Below, piece after piece: positions 1-5,786 of a stretch of DNA of 8,738 bases (positions are counted from its first letter, which is position 1; each line of letters begins with the position of its first letter). This DNA comes from Holophagaceae bacterium UBA706 (GTDB lineage Bacteria > Acidobacteriota > Holophagae > Holophagales > Holophagaceae): assembly GCA_002298155.1 (NCBI GenBank), contig DBME01000152.1, positions 3,985-12,722 of the forward strand. The letters run 5' to 3'. The translations under genes were made by a program, and so were the position numbers. Below the pieces are notes generated by a model. That model ran no database searches. It was not told the DNA's origin and was given only the letters and a program-made list of their open reading frames with translations.

Positions 1-525
1 CCCAGCGAGGGCGGCCACATCGGCCTTCCGGTCATGGGGGAGGACACCTGGCAGCTGTGGAGGCATCTGCGGGAACGCTTCCCCGGCCCTCCGGGCGCGG
101 AGGCCGCGGTGTCGGGACCCGGCATCGGGAACATCTTCCGCTTCCTGGTGGAGACGGGGCGCGTCCCCGCGGGCCCCGCCTCCCGATCCATCCTCGCCCT
201 GCCCGAGGCCGCGCGCCCCGCCGCCATCGCCCAGGAGCGCACCGACCCGGCCTGCCTTCGCGCCATGGAGCTGTTCGTGGAGCTCTACGCCCGGGTCTGC
301 GCAGACCTCTGCGCGGTGTTCCTGCCCCGGGGCGGCGTCTACCTCGCCGGCGGCATCGCCGGCAAGAATGCGGACCGCTTCCTGGATGAGGGCCGCTTCA
401 TGGCAGCCTTCGAGCGCAACTACCGCGCGCACATCGACGCCATCACCCGTTCCTCGCCGGTGTTCATCGTCAAGGACTACGCCATCAGCCTCTACGGTGC
501 CGCCGACGCCGCCCTCCGTCCCTGA
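1..525 (+). CDS. Glucokinase (Glk family), C-terminal part; 5' end outside window
   Basis: Phosphorylates glucose with ATP to glucose 6-phosphate in the cytoplasm. The frame is open from base 1, so the gene starts before the window; 174 codons are visible. Seen: an E-G-G-H motif at once (bases 7-18), matching the glucose-contacting Glu and His of the Glk family; S-G-P-G-I-G-N near base 112, matching the family's SGPG segment; and GGVYLAGGIAGKN near bases 331-369, the conserved glycine-rich AGGI stretch of the C-terminal domain. The last residues (PVFIVKDYAISLYGAADAAL) resemble the usual Glk ending with a Gly-Ala-Ala. The order and spacing fit Glk rather than ROK kinases, whose CxxCG zinc motif is absent. 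The next gene, a LacI-type repressor, begins 21 bases after the stop, so the two are probably co-transcribed. Family assignment is firm; sugar specificity is inferred. Confidence 0.88.
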   Translation, partial: PSEGGHIGLPVMGEDTWQLWRHLRERFPGPPGAEAAVSGPGIGNIFRFLVETGRVPAGPASRSILALPEAARPAAIAQERTDPACLRAMELFVELYARVCADLCAVFLPRGGVYLAGGIAGKNADRFLDEGRFMAAFERNYRAHIDAITRSSPVFIVKDYAISLYGAADAALRP

Positions 526-546
526 AGCCCTGCCACCGGAAAGCCC

Positions 547-1515
547 ATGAAGATCACGATCGGTGAAATCGCACGCCAGGCAGCCGTCTCCAAGGGCACG
601 GTGAGCCGCGTCATCAACGGCAAGAGCACCGTCGCCGAGAACACCCGCAAGAACGTCCTGGCCGTGATGAAGCGCCTGGGCTACGAGCCGGACCCCGTGG
701 CCCGCGAGCTTTCCATGCGCACCAAGCACACGCTGGGCATCTGGGTGGGCGGCGGCGAGAACCGGCTCTCCCCCTACTTCAACCTGATCTGGCGGGCGCT
801 GCTCCGGGAGATGCAGGTGCAGGCCACGCAGTTCATCGAACTGCCCGAGGACATCTCCCCGGTGCGCACCCGCTTCGACGCCGTGCTCGTCTTCCACAGC
901 GACGAGGTGGATGCCCGCCTCGCGCTCCTGCGGGACCGGGGCGTCCCCGCCGTGCTCATCGGCCATCACCCCGGCATCTCCTGCGTGGCGCCGGACGATG
1001 CGGGCGGCGGGCGCCTGGCCGCCTTCGCCCTCCTGTCCCGGGGCCACAGCAACCTGCTCCACCTCACCGTGTCCTGCGATGTGGGCTGGGCCCGGGACCG
1101 CGCGGAGGGGTTCATGTCCGTGCTTTCCTCGGCCAGCATCCAGGGCCTGAAATCCGCCACGGTGCGGGGCGAGGCCTCGGTCCTGGGCGGCTACCGGCTC
1201 ATGCGCGACGCCTGGAAGAAGGGTCACCGCCCCACCGGCGTCTTCTGCGCCACGGACGAGATGGCCGTGGGGGCCCTGGGGGCCCTGGCCGACCTGGGCA
1301 TCGCCGTGCCGGGCCAGGTGTCGGTACTGGGCTTCGACGGCCTGGTGGAGCTCCACCCGGGCCTGGCGTCCGTGGCCCAGGACATCCCCGCCATCGCGCA
1401 CCAGGCCGTCACCCTCGCGCTGGCGGCCATCGGGAAGGATGCCGTCCGGCAGACGACCGTTCCCGTGAGCCTCATCGAAGGAACAACCCTTGGACCGGCC
1501 CCGCGAGTATCCTAG
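547..1515 (+). CDS. LacI/GalR-family transcriptional repressor
   Basis: DNA-binding regulator whose C-terminal domain should sense a sugar or sugar phosphate. Seen: an N-terminal LacI helix-turn-helix, residues 4-24 (TIGEIARQAAVSKGTVSRVIN), followed by G-Y-x-P-D-x-V-A-R-x-L (about 46-56), the usual hinge region. Residues 60-320 form a periplasmic-binding-protein-like effector domain with typical landmarks: an FDAVLVF strand, a RGVPAVLIG strand, G-V-F-C-A-T-D-E-M-A-V-G-A (about 233-245) and a VSVLGFDG strand. At 322 residues it is close to the family norm of 330-340. The ATG at 547 is chosen because the HTH begins at residue 4; a weak GGAAAG lies just upstream. It follows the glucokinase gene by 21 bases, so control of a sugar-uptake or glucose-phosphorylation operon, perhaps its own, is a reasonable inference. 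No operator is visible because the operon promoter is outside the window. Confidence 0.92.
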   Translation: MKITIGEIARQAAVSKGTVSRVINGKSTVAENTRKNVLAVMKRLGYEPDPVARELSMRTKHTLGIWVGGGENRLSPYFNLIWRALLREMQVQATQFIELPEDISPVRTRFDAVLVFHSDEVDARLALLRDRGVPAVLIGHHPGISCVAPDDAGGGRLAAFALLSRGHSNLLHLTVSCDVGWARDRAEGFMSVLSSASIQGLKSATVRGEASVLGGYRLMRDAWKKGHRPTGVFCATDEMAVGALGALADLGIAVPGQVSVLGFDGLVELHPGLASVAQDIPAIAHQAVTLALAAIGKDAVRQTTVPVSLIEGTTLGPAPRVS

Positions 1516-1555
1516 GACAGGTACAACCCGACACATCACCTGAAGGGTCCCGTCC

Positions 1556-1939
1556 ATGACGCCCGAATCCGACAAGCGCGAGTTCACCAGGGTGCCCATC
1601 ACCTTCGAAGTCCAGATGGTCGTCGCCGGGAAGCCCCTCGGTGAGTCCACCACCATCAAGGACGTGAGCATGAAGGGCATGCTCGTCCTGACCGGGGAGC
1701 GTTTCGAGGTGGGCACGCCCTGCGAGGCCACCCTCACCCTCGTGGAGGGGGAGGTGGTCATCCACACCTCCGGCATCGTGGCCGCCATCCACCCCAAGGG
1801 CTTCGGCATGGAGTTCACCACCATCGACGGGCTGGAGAGCTACATCCACCTGAAGAACCTTGTGATGTTCAATTCGGGCAACGTGGAGAAGGTGGAAGAG
1901 GAATTCCACAACCACGCGGGCATCCGCAGGAAGGCCTAG
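1556..1939 (+). CDS. PilZ-domain protein, probable cyclic-di-GMP receptor
   Basis: A stand-alone 127-residue PilZ protein. Seen: the N-terminal cyclic-di-GMP-binding arm R8-E-F-T-R12 (RxxxR) and, after one strand, D36-V-S-M-K-G41 (D/NxSxxG), both complete. The rest has the strand pattern of the PilZ barrel (GMLVLTGERFEVGTPCEATLTL, then VVIHTSGIVAAIHPKGFGMEF), and a short C-terminal helix follows (about 88-127). With both motifs intact, cyclic-di-GMP binding is likely; the output (motility, exopolysaccharide or other) cannot be read from the sequence. GAAGGG at 1542-1547 with 8-base spacing supports the ATG at 1556. It lies 40 bases after the LacI-type gene, with no hairpin between them, so read-through from that operon is possible. 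A large GC-rich stem-loop begins within 10 bases of the stop codon. Confidence 0.87.
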   Translation: MTPESDKREFTRVPITFEVQMVVAGKPLGESTTIKDVSMKGMLVLTGERFEVGTPCEATLTLVEGEVVIHTSGIVAAIHPKGFGMEFTTIDGLESYIHLKNLVMFNSGNVEKVEEEFHNHAGIRRKA

Positions 1940-1944
1940 TTCTA

Positions 1945-2041
1945 CTGAGGCGCTCGGAAGCCGGTTGATCCGGGTCCCCCCATTTCGCCCTGGTTCGTCG
2001 TCGCCGGACAAGCCGGCGCCGACGGGGGGACCCGACCTCAG
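1945..2041 (+). other. Three-layer GC-rich stem-loop downstream of the PilZ gene
   Basis: Nested inverted repeats visible by hand: CTGAGG at 1945-1950 with CCTCAG at 2036-2041; an 11-bp perfect arm at 1971-1981 (CGGGTCCCCCC) with 2024-2034; and an apical helix in which GTCG (1997-2000) and CGCCGG (2002-2007) pair with CCGGCG (2013-2018) and CGAC (2020-2023), with one mismatch and a 5-base loop. It is too elaborate for a simple terminator and has no T-run on either side, although it could still stop or stabilise the PilZ transcript. It may instead be one domain of a larger RNA that continues into the next 250 bases. The strand is not fixed by the pairing. Confidence 0.5.
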
Positions 2042-2345
2042 GTGACGGATCCGTGTTGGCACGCTCGGGCTTCGAGGGGCGTAGAGGAAGCGTTGGGGTT
2101 TCAGACTCTCCGGACTGGCCTAAGACCCGCAGGCCCGGCTGCGAGACGTCCAGGGTCGAAGGGGGGAGGCGCCGACCTGAAAGCTTGGTAACTGGGGGCA
2201 TCCTGGTGAATCGGGCAACCTGCAGTTTTTCGGCAGGCCCCGCCGGCGGCGTACCGGGGATGGGGGGATGAAAGCTAGGCCGGTAGGTTGCCCGTGGGGA
2301 ACCTTGGCCCGCGCATGACCATTAATATCTTATTGCTGCTTCCCC
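2042..2345. other. Gene-free stretch rich in inverted repeats; candidate structured RNA or element remnant
   Basis: About 300 bases without a convincing gene. Short open frames exist on both strands, but their products are Arg/Pro/Gly-rich and show no recognisable domain. Visible structure: a 10-bp palindrome ACGGATCCGT at 2045-2054; a hairpin CGCAG (2128-2132) with CTGCG (2139-2143); CCTGC (2219-2223) with GCAGG (2233-2237) around a T5-containing loop; CCCCG (2238-2242) with CGGGG (2255-2259); and an outer 10-bp pair at 2212-2221/2285-2294. Segments such as GCCGACCTGAAA (2172-2183) and TAACTGGGGG (2189-2198) resemble, from memory only, domain I of group II introns, but no reverse transcriptase and no domain V were found. 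The end of the stretch (2315-2335) is AT-rich and holds TAATAT at 2323-2328, a possible -10 box for the acetyltransferase gene without a good -35. Confidence 0.4.
2212..2294. repeat. 10-bp perfect inverted repeat enclosing smaller hairpins
   Basis: CGGGCAACCT at 2212-2221 is the exact reverse complement of AGGTTGCCCG at 2285-2294. The 63 bases between them hold two further possible helices, so the whole can fold as a closed multi-branch domain. CCTGC/GCAGG (2219-2223/2233-2237) competes with the outer arm for bases 2219-2221, which would allow two alternative folds. Arm length and spacing are seen directly; an RNA role is inference. Confidence 0.5.
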
Positions 2346-2390
2346 TTGAGGCGCCCGGGATGCGGGGGCCTCGCCAACCTGAGTGAACAC

Positions 2391-3107
2391 GTGAAGAACC
2401 TACACCGATTGAACCTGATCGAGTGCGCGGAGCGCATGGGCCCGAAGGCCGGCTGGCATATCCTCCGGGAGGACGGCTTGACGGCCACCCGCTCCCCCTC
2501 TCCCTTCCCCATCGCCAACTACGTCTGGGGCGAGGCCACACCAGCGCATCTCCGCACCTGCGGGGGCTTCTTCGGGAAGGGTCCGTTCCATTGGCTCCTC
2601 GAGGAGGGCCAGGATGCCTCCGTCCTGCTCGGGGCCGGCTTCACCGAGGCGGATCCCACGCCGGAAATGATCTTCACCCTGCAGGGGACGCGGTTTCCCG
2701 AACCTCCCCCGGGCATCCGGGTCGTCCAGGCCTGGCAGGACCTGGATGCCTGCGCGGACCTTCTCCGCGACGGGTTCGGCTTCCCCAAGGACCAGGTGCT
2801 TGCCTTCTATGGGCCCCTGATCGCCAGCGGCGTCATCACGCCCTTCCTGGCGAGCGTGGAAGGGGAGCCGGCCGCCACCGCCCTGGCCTTCACGGGCCGG
2901 ACGGGGACGGGGCTCTACTCCATCGCCACCTCCAACCGTTTCCGCCGGAGGGGCGCCGGCACGGCGGTGACGCGCGCTTGTCTCCGCGCCGCGCGCATCG
3001 CGGGCGCGGAGTTGGCGGTGCTGTATTCCTCGGCGATGGGGCGGCCGCTCTATGAGCAGATCGGCTTCACCACCGCCCAGGTGCTGCGGGAATTCCACGC
3101 GCCGTAA
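2391..3107 (+). CDS. GNAT-family N-acetyltransferase
   Basis: Transfers an acetyl group from acetyl-CoA to an amine; substrate unknown. Counting from a GTG start at 2391 (238 codons), residues 1-105 form a divergent N-terminal half containing T-A-T-R-S-P-S-P-F-P-I-A-N, a pattern common in this subgroup of long GNAT proteins. Residues about 108-235 form the acetyltransferase fold, with the acetyl-CoA loop R-F-R-R-R-G-A-G-T at about 183-191, followed by a helix rich in Ala and Arg, and the closing S-S-A-M-G-R-P-L-Y-E-Q-I-G-F motif near 213-226. The start is uncertain: the open frame extends to a TTG at 2346 with no ribosome site, while the GTG at 2391 has only GAG seven bases upstream. The TTG version would add 15 residues (RRPGCGG at its head). 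Its stop is 3 bases from that of the convergent Cys-rich gene. Confidence 0.8.
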   Translation: MKNLHRLNLIECAERMGPKAGWHILREDGLTATRSPSPFPIANYVWGEATPAHLRTCGGFFGKGPFHWLLEEGQDASVLLGAGFTEADPTPEMIFTLQGTRFPEPPPGIRVVQAWQDLDACADLLRDGFGFPKDQVLAFYGPLIASGVITPFLASVEGEPAATALAFTGRTGTGLYSIATSNRFRRRGAGTAVTRACLRAARIAGAELAVLYSSAMGRPLYEQIGFTTAQVLREFHAP

Positions 3108-3110
3108 CCT

Positions 3111-3338
3111 TCACTTCTTGGGGTGTTCCTTGCCGGGCGCCTTGGGCGTCTTCTCATCGACGCAGGGCCGGGCGCAAGGCTGCTTGGGTACGGCCTTGCA
3201 GCAGTTGTCGGAGGCCTTGCAGCAGGTCTCGCTGCAACAGGGGGCCTTCGTCTGGCAGCAGGTGGGCTTGTCGCTCACGCGGGCGCTGAGCATCGCGGGG
3301 GACAGAACGAGGGTGAGGCAGAGCATTCGAAGCTTCAT
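3111..3338 (-). CDS. Small exported Cys-Cys-rich peptide, possible metal-binding protein
   Basis: A 75-residue protein of no family I recognise. Residues 1-19 look like a Sec signal peptide: MKLRM, then a hydrophobic core LCLTLVLSPAMLSA with a probable cut after Ala19. The mature part of about 56 residues has ten cysteines: four Cys-Cys pairs (27-28, 34-35, 39-40, 46-47) and single Cys 55 and 59. The tail is Lys/Pro-rich (DEKTPKAPGKEHPKK). Spaced CC pairs in a short hydrophilic chain suggest metal binding, for example copper or zinc, or a disulfide-rich periplasmic peptide; this is inference. The start is well supported: on its strand TTGGAG lies 5 bases before the ATG. A 7-bp stem (3349-3355 with 3360-3366) sits immediately upstream of that ribosome site and could affect translation. 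It converges on the acetyltransferase gene with a 3-base gap. Confidence 0.72.
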   Translation of the reverse strand: MKLRMLCLTLVLSPAMLSARVSDKPTCCQTKAPCCSETCCKASDNCCKAVPKQPCARPCVDEKTPKAPGKEHPKK

Positions 3339-3388
3339 GGCATCTCCAAGGGGCCGAAGGGCCTCTTTGTGAGATGCGTTCCCCGTCG

Positions 3389-3430
3389 GGAATATTCCTT
3401 ATAAACATTGATAAACAACATGGTTATAAA
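3389..3430 (-). promoter_or_regulatory. AT-rich control region of the Cys-rich gene: palindrome plus phased direct repeats
   Basis: An abrupt AT-rich patch in GC-rich surroundings, between the divergent Cys-rich and acyltransferase genes. Seen: a perfect palindrome GGAATATTCC (3389-3398); ATAAACA twice, at 3401-3407 and 3411-3417, exactly 10 bases or one helical turn apart; and an imperfect inverted pair TTATAAAC (3399-3406) and GTTATAAA (3423-3430). On the minus strand, TTGTTT (3413-3418) and AATATT (3391-3396) are 16 bases apart and could serve as -35 and -10, giving a leader of about 45 bases. Regulator binding at the repeats is inference. Confidence 0.4.
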
Positions 3431-3522
3431 TCCATCCTGAAAATGTGGAAGCCCGGAGGGCCGGGCACGCCGCGGCCTCCCGCGGCCATCGCCGCGTTTC
3501 CGGCGGGGGTGAGGACTATCGC

Positions 3523-3552
3523 TTGAACCCCGGGGCGGGACGTGCGGATAAT
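3523..3552 (+). promoter_or_regulatory. Sigma70-like promoter for the acyltransferase gene
   Basis: TTGAAC at 3523-3528 and GATAAT at 3547-3552 are separated by 18 bases, matching 4 of 6 and 5 of 6 consensus positions. Transcription would begin near 3558-3560 and give a leader of about 22-24 bases containing AGGA (3572-3575) six bases before the ATG at 3582. The fit of all three elements is good, but use in this organism is inferred. Confidence 0.5.
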
Positions 3553-3581
3553 GGCTCGCCCATTCCTCCCCAGGACACCGC

Positions 3582-4385
3582 ATGCCCAGCCTCCCGGGCC
3601 ACGAGAAGTCAGCGCCCCCCAGGAACGCCCTGGAAAAAGTGCTCCGGCGCTTCGCCCGGACCTCGTACCTCCTGGTGGTGCTCCTTCTCTACCTGCTGGC
3701 CGCCACGGCCCTGGGCGTCGCCCTGGCCCCGGCACTGGCCCTGGTCCAGGTCGTCTTCACCTGGGCGGCGCGCCTGCAGCCGGTTCCGGGCTGGCTCGCG
3801 AAAGGCCTCGCCCTGGGTCTGGGGTGGTTCGTCTTCGGGCTGGCCCTGCTCGCGGTGGTGGCCCTCTACAACAAGGTGCTGCCCACGCGGGTGCGGCCCT
3901 TCAAGGGCGGGTACTACACCCTCGATGCGGTGCCCTGGTTCCTGCACAACGGCCTGTTCTATCTGGTGCGCTTCACGTTCATGCCCTTCGTGACCCTCAC
4001 GCCCTTCGGCATCTGGTTCCTCAAGGCCATGGGCATGAAGATCGGCAGGGACGCCTTCATCAATACGGAGTACATCAGCGATCCCTCCCTGATCACCATC
4101 GGCGACCATGCCGTCGTCGGCGGCAGCGTGCGCATCTTCGCGCACTACGGGGGCGGCGGGAACCTGGTCATCGCGCCGGTGGTCATCGGCCACCGGGCCA
4201 CCCTGGGCCTGGCCTGCTGCGTCATGGGCGACGTGGTGGTGGGCGACGACGCGACGGTCCTGCCCGAGAGCGTGGTGCTGCCGGGAAGCCGCATCGGCGC
4301 GGGCGAGACGTGGGGCGGCGTGCCCGCGCGGCCCATCCCCCGGGAGGAGATGGAGGCCATCAAGCGGCTGCTGCGGGGCGAGTAG
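3582..4385 (+). CDS. Membrane-anchored left-handed beta-helix (hexapeptide-repeat) acyltransferase
   Basis: A 267-residue protein predicted to transfer an acyl, often acetyl, group to a sugar, lipid or peptide at the inner membrane. Seen: a basic N-terminal tail (NALEKVLRRFARTS), a long hydrophobic stretch at about 28-61 (one or two membrane spans) and another at about 75-97. An amphipathic linker follows (about 110-150), then a hexapeptide-repeat coil at about 150-250: MGMKIGRDAFI, a SLITIGDHAVVGG rung, an APVVIGHRATLG rung, VMGDVVVGDDATVLPES and SRIGAGETWGGVPARPI. The GVPARPI ending is the usual close of such coils; His188 in an F-A-H-Y segment could be catalytic. The overall shape recalls the membrane-plus-LbH module at the end of Pls-type peptide synthetases, here free-standing. 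The start is fixed by AGGA six bases upstream. It has its own promoter and no obvious partner gene, so the substrate is unknown. Confidence 0.8.
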   Translation: MPSLPGHEKSAPPRNALEKVLRRFARTSYLLVVLLLYLLAATALGVALAPALALVQVVFTWAARLQPVPGWLAKGLALGLGWFVFGLALLAVVALYNKVLPTRVRPFKGGYYTLDAVPWFLHNGLFYLVRFTFMPFVTLTPFGIWFLKAMGMKIGRDAFINTEYISDPSLITIGDHAVVGGSVRIFAHYGGGGNLVIAPVVIGHRATLGLACCVMGDVVVGDDATVLPESVVLPGSRIGAGETWGGVPARPIPREEMEAIKRLLRGE

Positions 4386-4408
4386 TCCGTCCCTCCCTCC
4401 GCACGGGC

Positions 4409-4478
4409 GCCTGTGACTAAAGTTTCTTTTTCCATGATTCCGGTCCAAGATCACAGGCTCACGCGAGCCCGCCTGTCA
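4409..4478. promoter_or_regulatory. Three copies of a GCCTGTSA motif upstream of the lyase-like operon
   Basis: In the 113-base gap before the operon, GCCTGTGA (4409-4416) is the perfect reverse complement of TCACAGGC (4451-4458), and a near-identical GCCTGTCA follows at 4471-4478. The second and third copies also flank a small hairpin (GGCTC 4456-4460 with GAGCC 4465-4469) and pair as ACAGGC/GCCTGT. The motifs could be operator sites for a dimeric regulator or alternative leader-RNA stems ending just before the ribosome site. No convincing -35/-10 pair was found here, although bases 4415-4450 are relatively AT-rich. Confidence 0.35.
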
Positions 4479-4498
4479 TCAATGGAACGGGGGTCACC

Positions 4499-5776
4499 AT
4501 GCAACTATCCGGTTTGCGCTACGGTTCCAGGCTGCTGCAGCTTGTGGAATTTCCTGTGGCGGAATTCCTCGACGGATCGGCAACGAACCAGGAAATCCAG
4601 CAATTCCTTGAAAAGCACAAGAAGCTCGTGGTCAAGCCCGCCTTCTACGGCGGCGTCGGCAAGAAGGGCAAGGCCGGCCTCGTGCGGATCGTGAGCACGC
4701 TGCAGGAGGCCCTCCAGGCCAAGCGGGAGCTCTTCTTCGCGCAGCACACCTACGGCAACAAGACGGTCACGGCCAACGGCGTGACCATGGAGGCCTTCGT
4801 CCCGTCCGACCTGGAGGTCTACTTCAGCATCTCCAGCTCCACGGTTCGCCGCGGTCCCGTGTTCACCATCACGCCCTGGGGCGGCGTGGACATCGAGGCC
4901 CTGCCCCCCGAGAAGAAGGCCGTGATCGAGATCGACCCCTTCACCGGCATCAACGCCTTCGAGATCACCAACGCCCTCACCGACACCGGCTGCCCCGAGG
5001 CCTTCATCTCCGCCCTCACCCAGCACCTCCCCAAGCTCTGGGACCTCTACGACGGGTACGGGCTCACCACCATCGAGCTGAATCCCATCCGGGTCATGCG
5101 CAAGGGCAACCACATCCTCCCGGTGGCCTGCGACGTGAAGGCCAGCTTCGACCAGGACAACCCGGCCTGGAAGCGCATCGGCCTCCCCGACGACCTCTTC
5201 CAGACCGAGACCACGCCCTTCGAGGCCGACATCAACGAACTGCGCACCTACCAGGGCCAGAGCGACGTGCTGGAAATGAACCCCAAGGGGACGATCATGC
5301 CCTTCATGTTCGGCGGCGGCGCCAACAGCGCCGGCACCGAGGCCCTGGGCGAATCGGCCATCTTCTCCTCGGACTTCGGCGGCAATCCCCCCTACGAGAA
5401 GATGTACGAGATCAGCCGCATCGTGTTCGAGCACTGGTACCAGCAGGCCGACATGCTCCTCCTCATCGGCGGCAAGGCGAACAACACGGACATCTACGTG
5501 ACCTTCAAGGGGGTCTTCGACGCCCTGCGGGATCACGTGGCCAAGGCAGGGTGGAAACCCCTCTACGTGGTCATCGGCCGGGGCGGGCCCAACCTGGTCA
5601 AGGGCATGTTCTACGCCAAGGACATCCTCGACCGCCTGCGCATGCCCTACAAGGTGTTCGGCTTCGACACGTCGATGATCCTGACGCTGGAGTACGCCAA
5701 GAAGATCGATCAGTGGTGGGGCGCCGAGGGCGCCGCCGCCTACCGCCGGCAGATGGACAAGCAGGCACGGGTCTAG
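4499..5776 (+). CDS. ATP-citrate-lyase-like small subunit (AclB-like): ATP-grasp plus citrate-binding domain
   Basis: Equivalent to the N-terminal half of animal ACLY and to the bacterial AclB subunit; with the next protein it should activate citrate, or a similar acid, with ATP and CoA. The 425 residues match the usual length of about 400-430. Residues 1-240 are an ATP-grasp fold: L-V-V-K-P (43-47) with the Lys-rich loop G-K-K-G-K-A-G-L-V (54-62), and E193-L-N-P196, the Mg-binding ELNP/EINP segment. Residues about 255-408 match the citrate-binding domain: FMFGGGANSAGTEAL (269-283), then I-G-G-K-A-N-N-T (323-330), in which N328 and T330 align with citrate-contacting Asn346 and Thr348 of human ACLY, and R361-G-G-P-N, aligning with Arg379. 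The upstream ribosome site is weak (CGGGGGT). The large subunit begins 10 bases after the stop, so the two form an operon. Family firm; true substrate uncertain because of changes in the partner. Confidence 0.88.
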   Translation: MQLSGLRYGSRLLQLVEFPVAEFLDGSATNQEIQQFLEKHKKLVVKPAFYGGVGKKGKAGLVRIVSTLQEALQAKRELFFAQHTYGNKTVTANGVTMEAFVPSDLEVYFSISSSTVRRGPVFTITPWGGVDIEALPPEKKAVIEIDPFTGINAFEITNALTDTGCPEAFISALTQHLPKLWDLYDGYGLTTIELNPIRVMRKGNHILPVACDVKASFDQDNPAWKRIGLPDDLFQTETTPFEADINELRTYQGQSDVLEMNPKGTIMPFMFGGGANSAGTEALGESAIFSSDFGGNPPYEKMYEISRIVFEHWYQQADMLLLIGGKANNTDIYVTFKGVFDALRDHVAKAGWKPLYVVIGRGGPNLVKGMFYAKDILDRLRMPYKVFGFDTSMILTLEYAKKIDQWWGAEGAAAYRRQMDKQARV

Positions 5777-5786
5777 GGAGAGAGAA

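Noticed and set aside
1869..2271. Small open frames in the gap (minus 1869-2201 and plus 2053-2271) as genes
   Set aside because: Arg/Pro/Gly-rich, no recognisable domain and overlapping strong inverted repeats; one starts inside the PilZ gene. RNA structure is the better reading, though not proven.
2042..2310. A complete group II intron
   Set aside because: Only loose resemblance of short segments from memory; no GUGYG-type 5' end in a convincing place, no domain V and no intron-encoded reverse transcriptase in the window.
4415..4451. A sigma70 promoter for the lyase-like operon (TTTCTT...CAAGAT, 17-base spacer)
   Set aside because: Each box matches the consensus at only about 3 of 6 positions; too weak to call.
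3609..4454. A 281-codon minus-strand open frame opposite the acyltransferase
   Set aside because: His/Gln/Asp-rich mirror product, without ribosome site or family motifs, opposing a well-supported gene.
4412..4455. TGTGA and TCACA upstream of the lyase-like operon as a CRP site
   Set aside because: The half-sites are separated by 34 bases, whereas a CRP/FNR dimer site needs about 6.
4505..5536. A 343-codon minus-strand open frame opposite the small lyase-like subunit
   Set aside because: Low-complexity composition and no motifs; it is the antisense mirror of the ATP-grasp gene.
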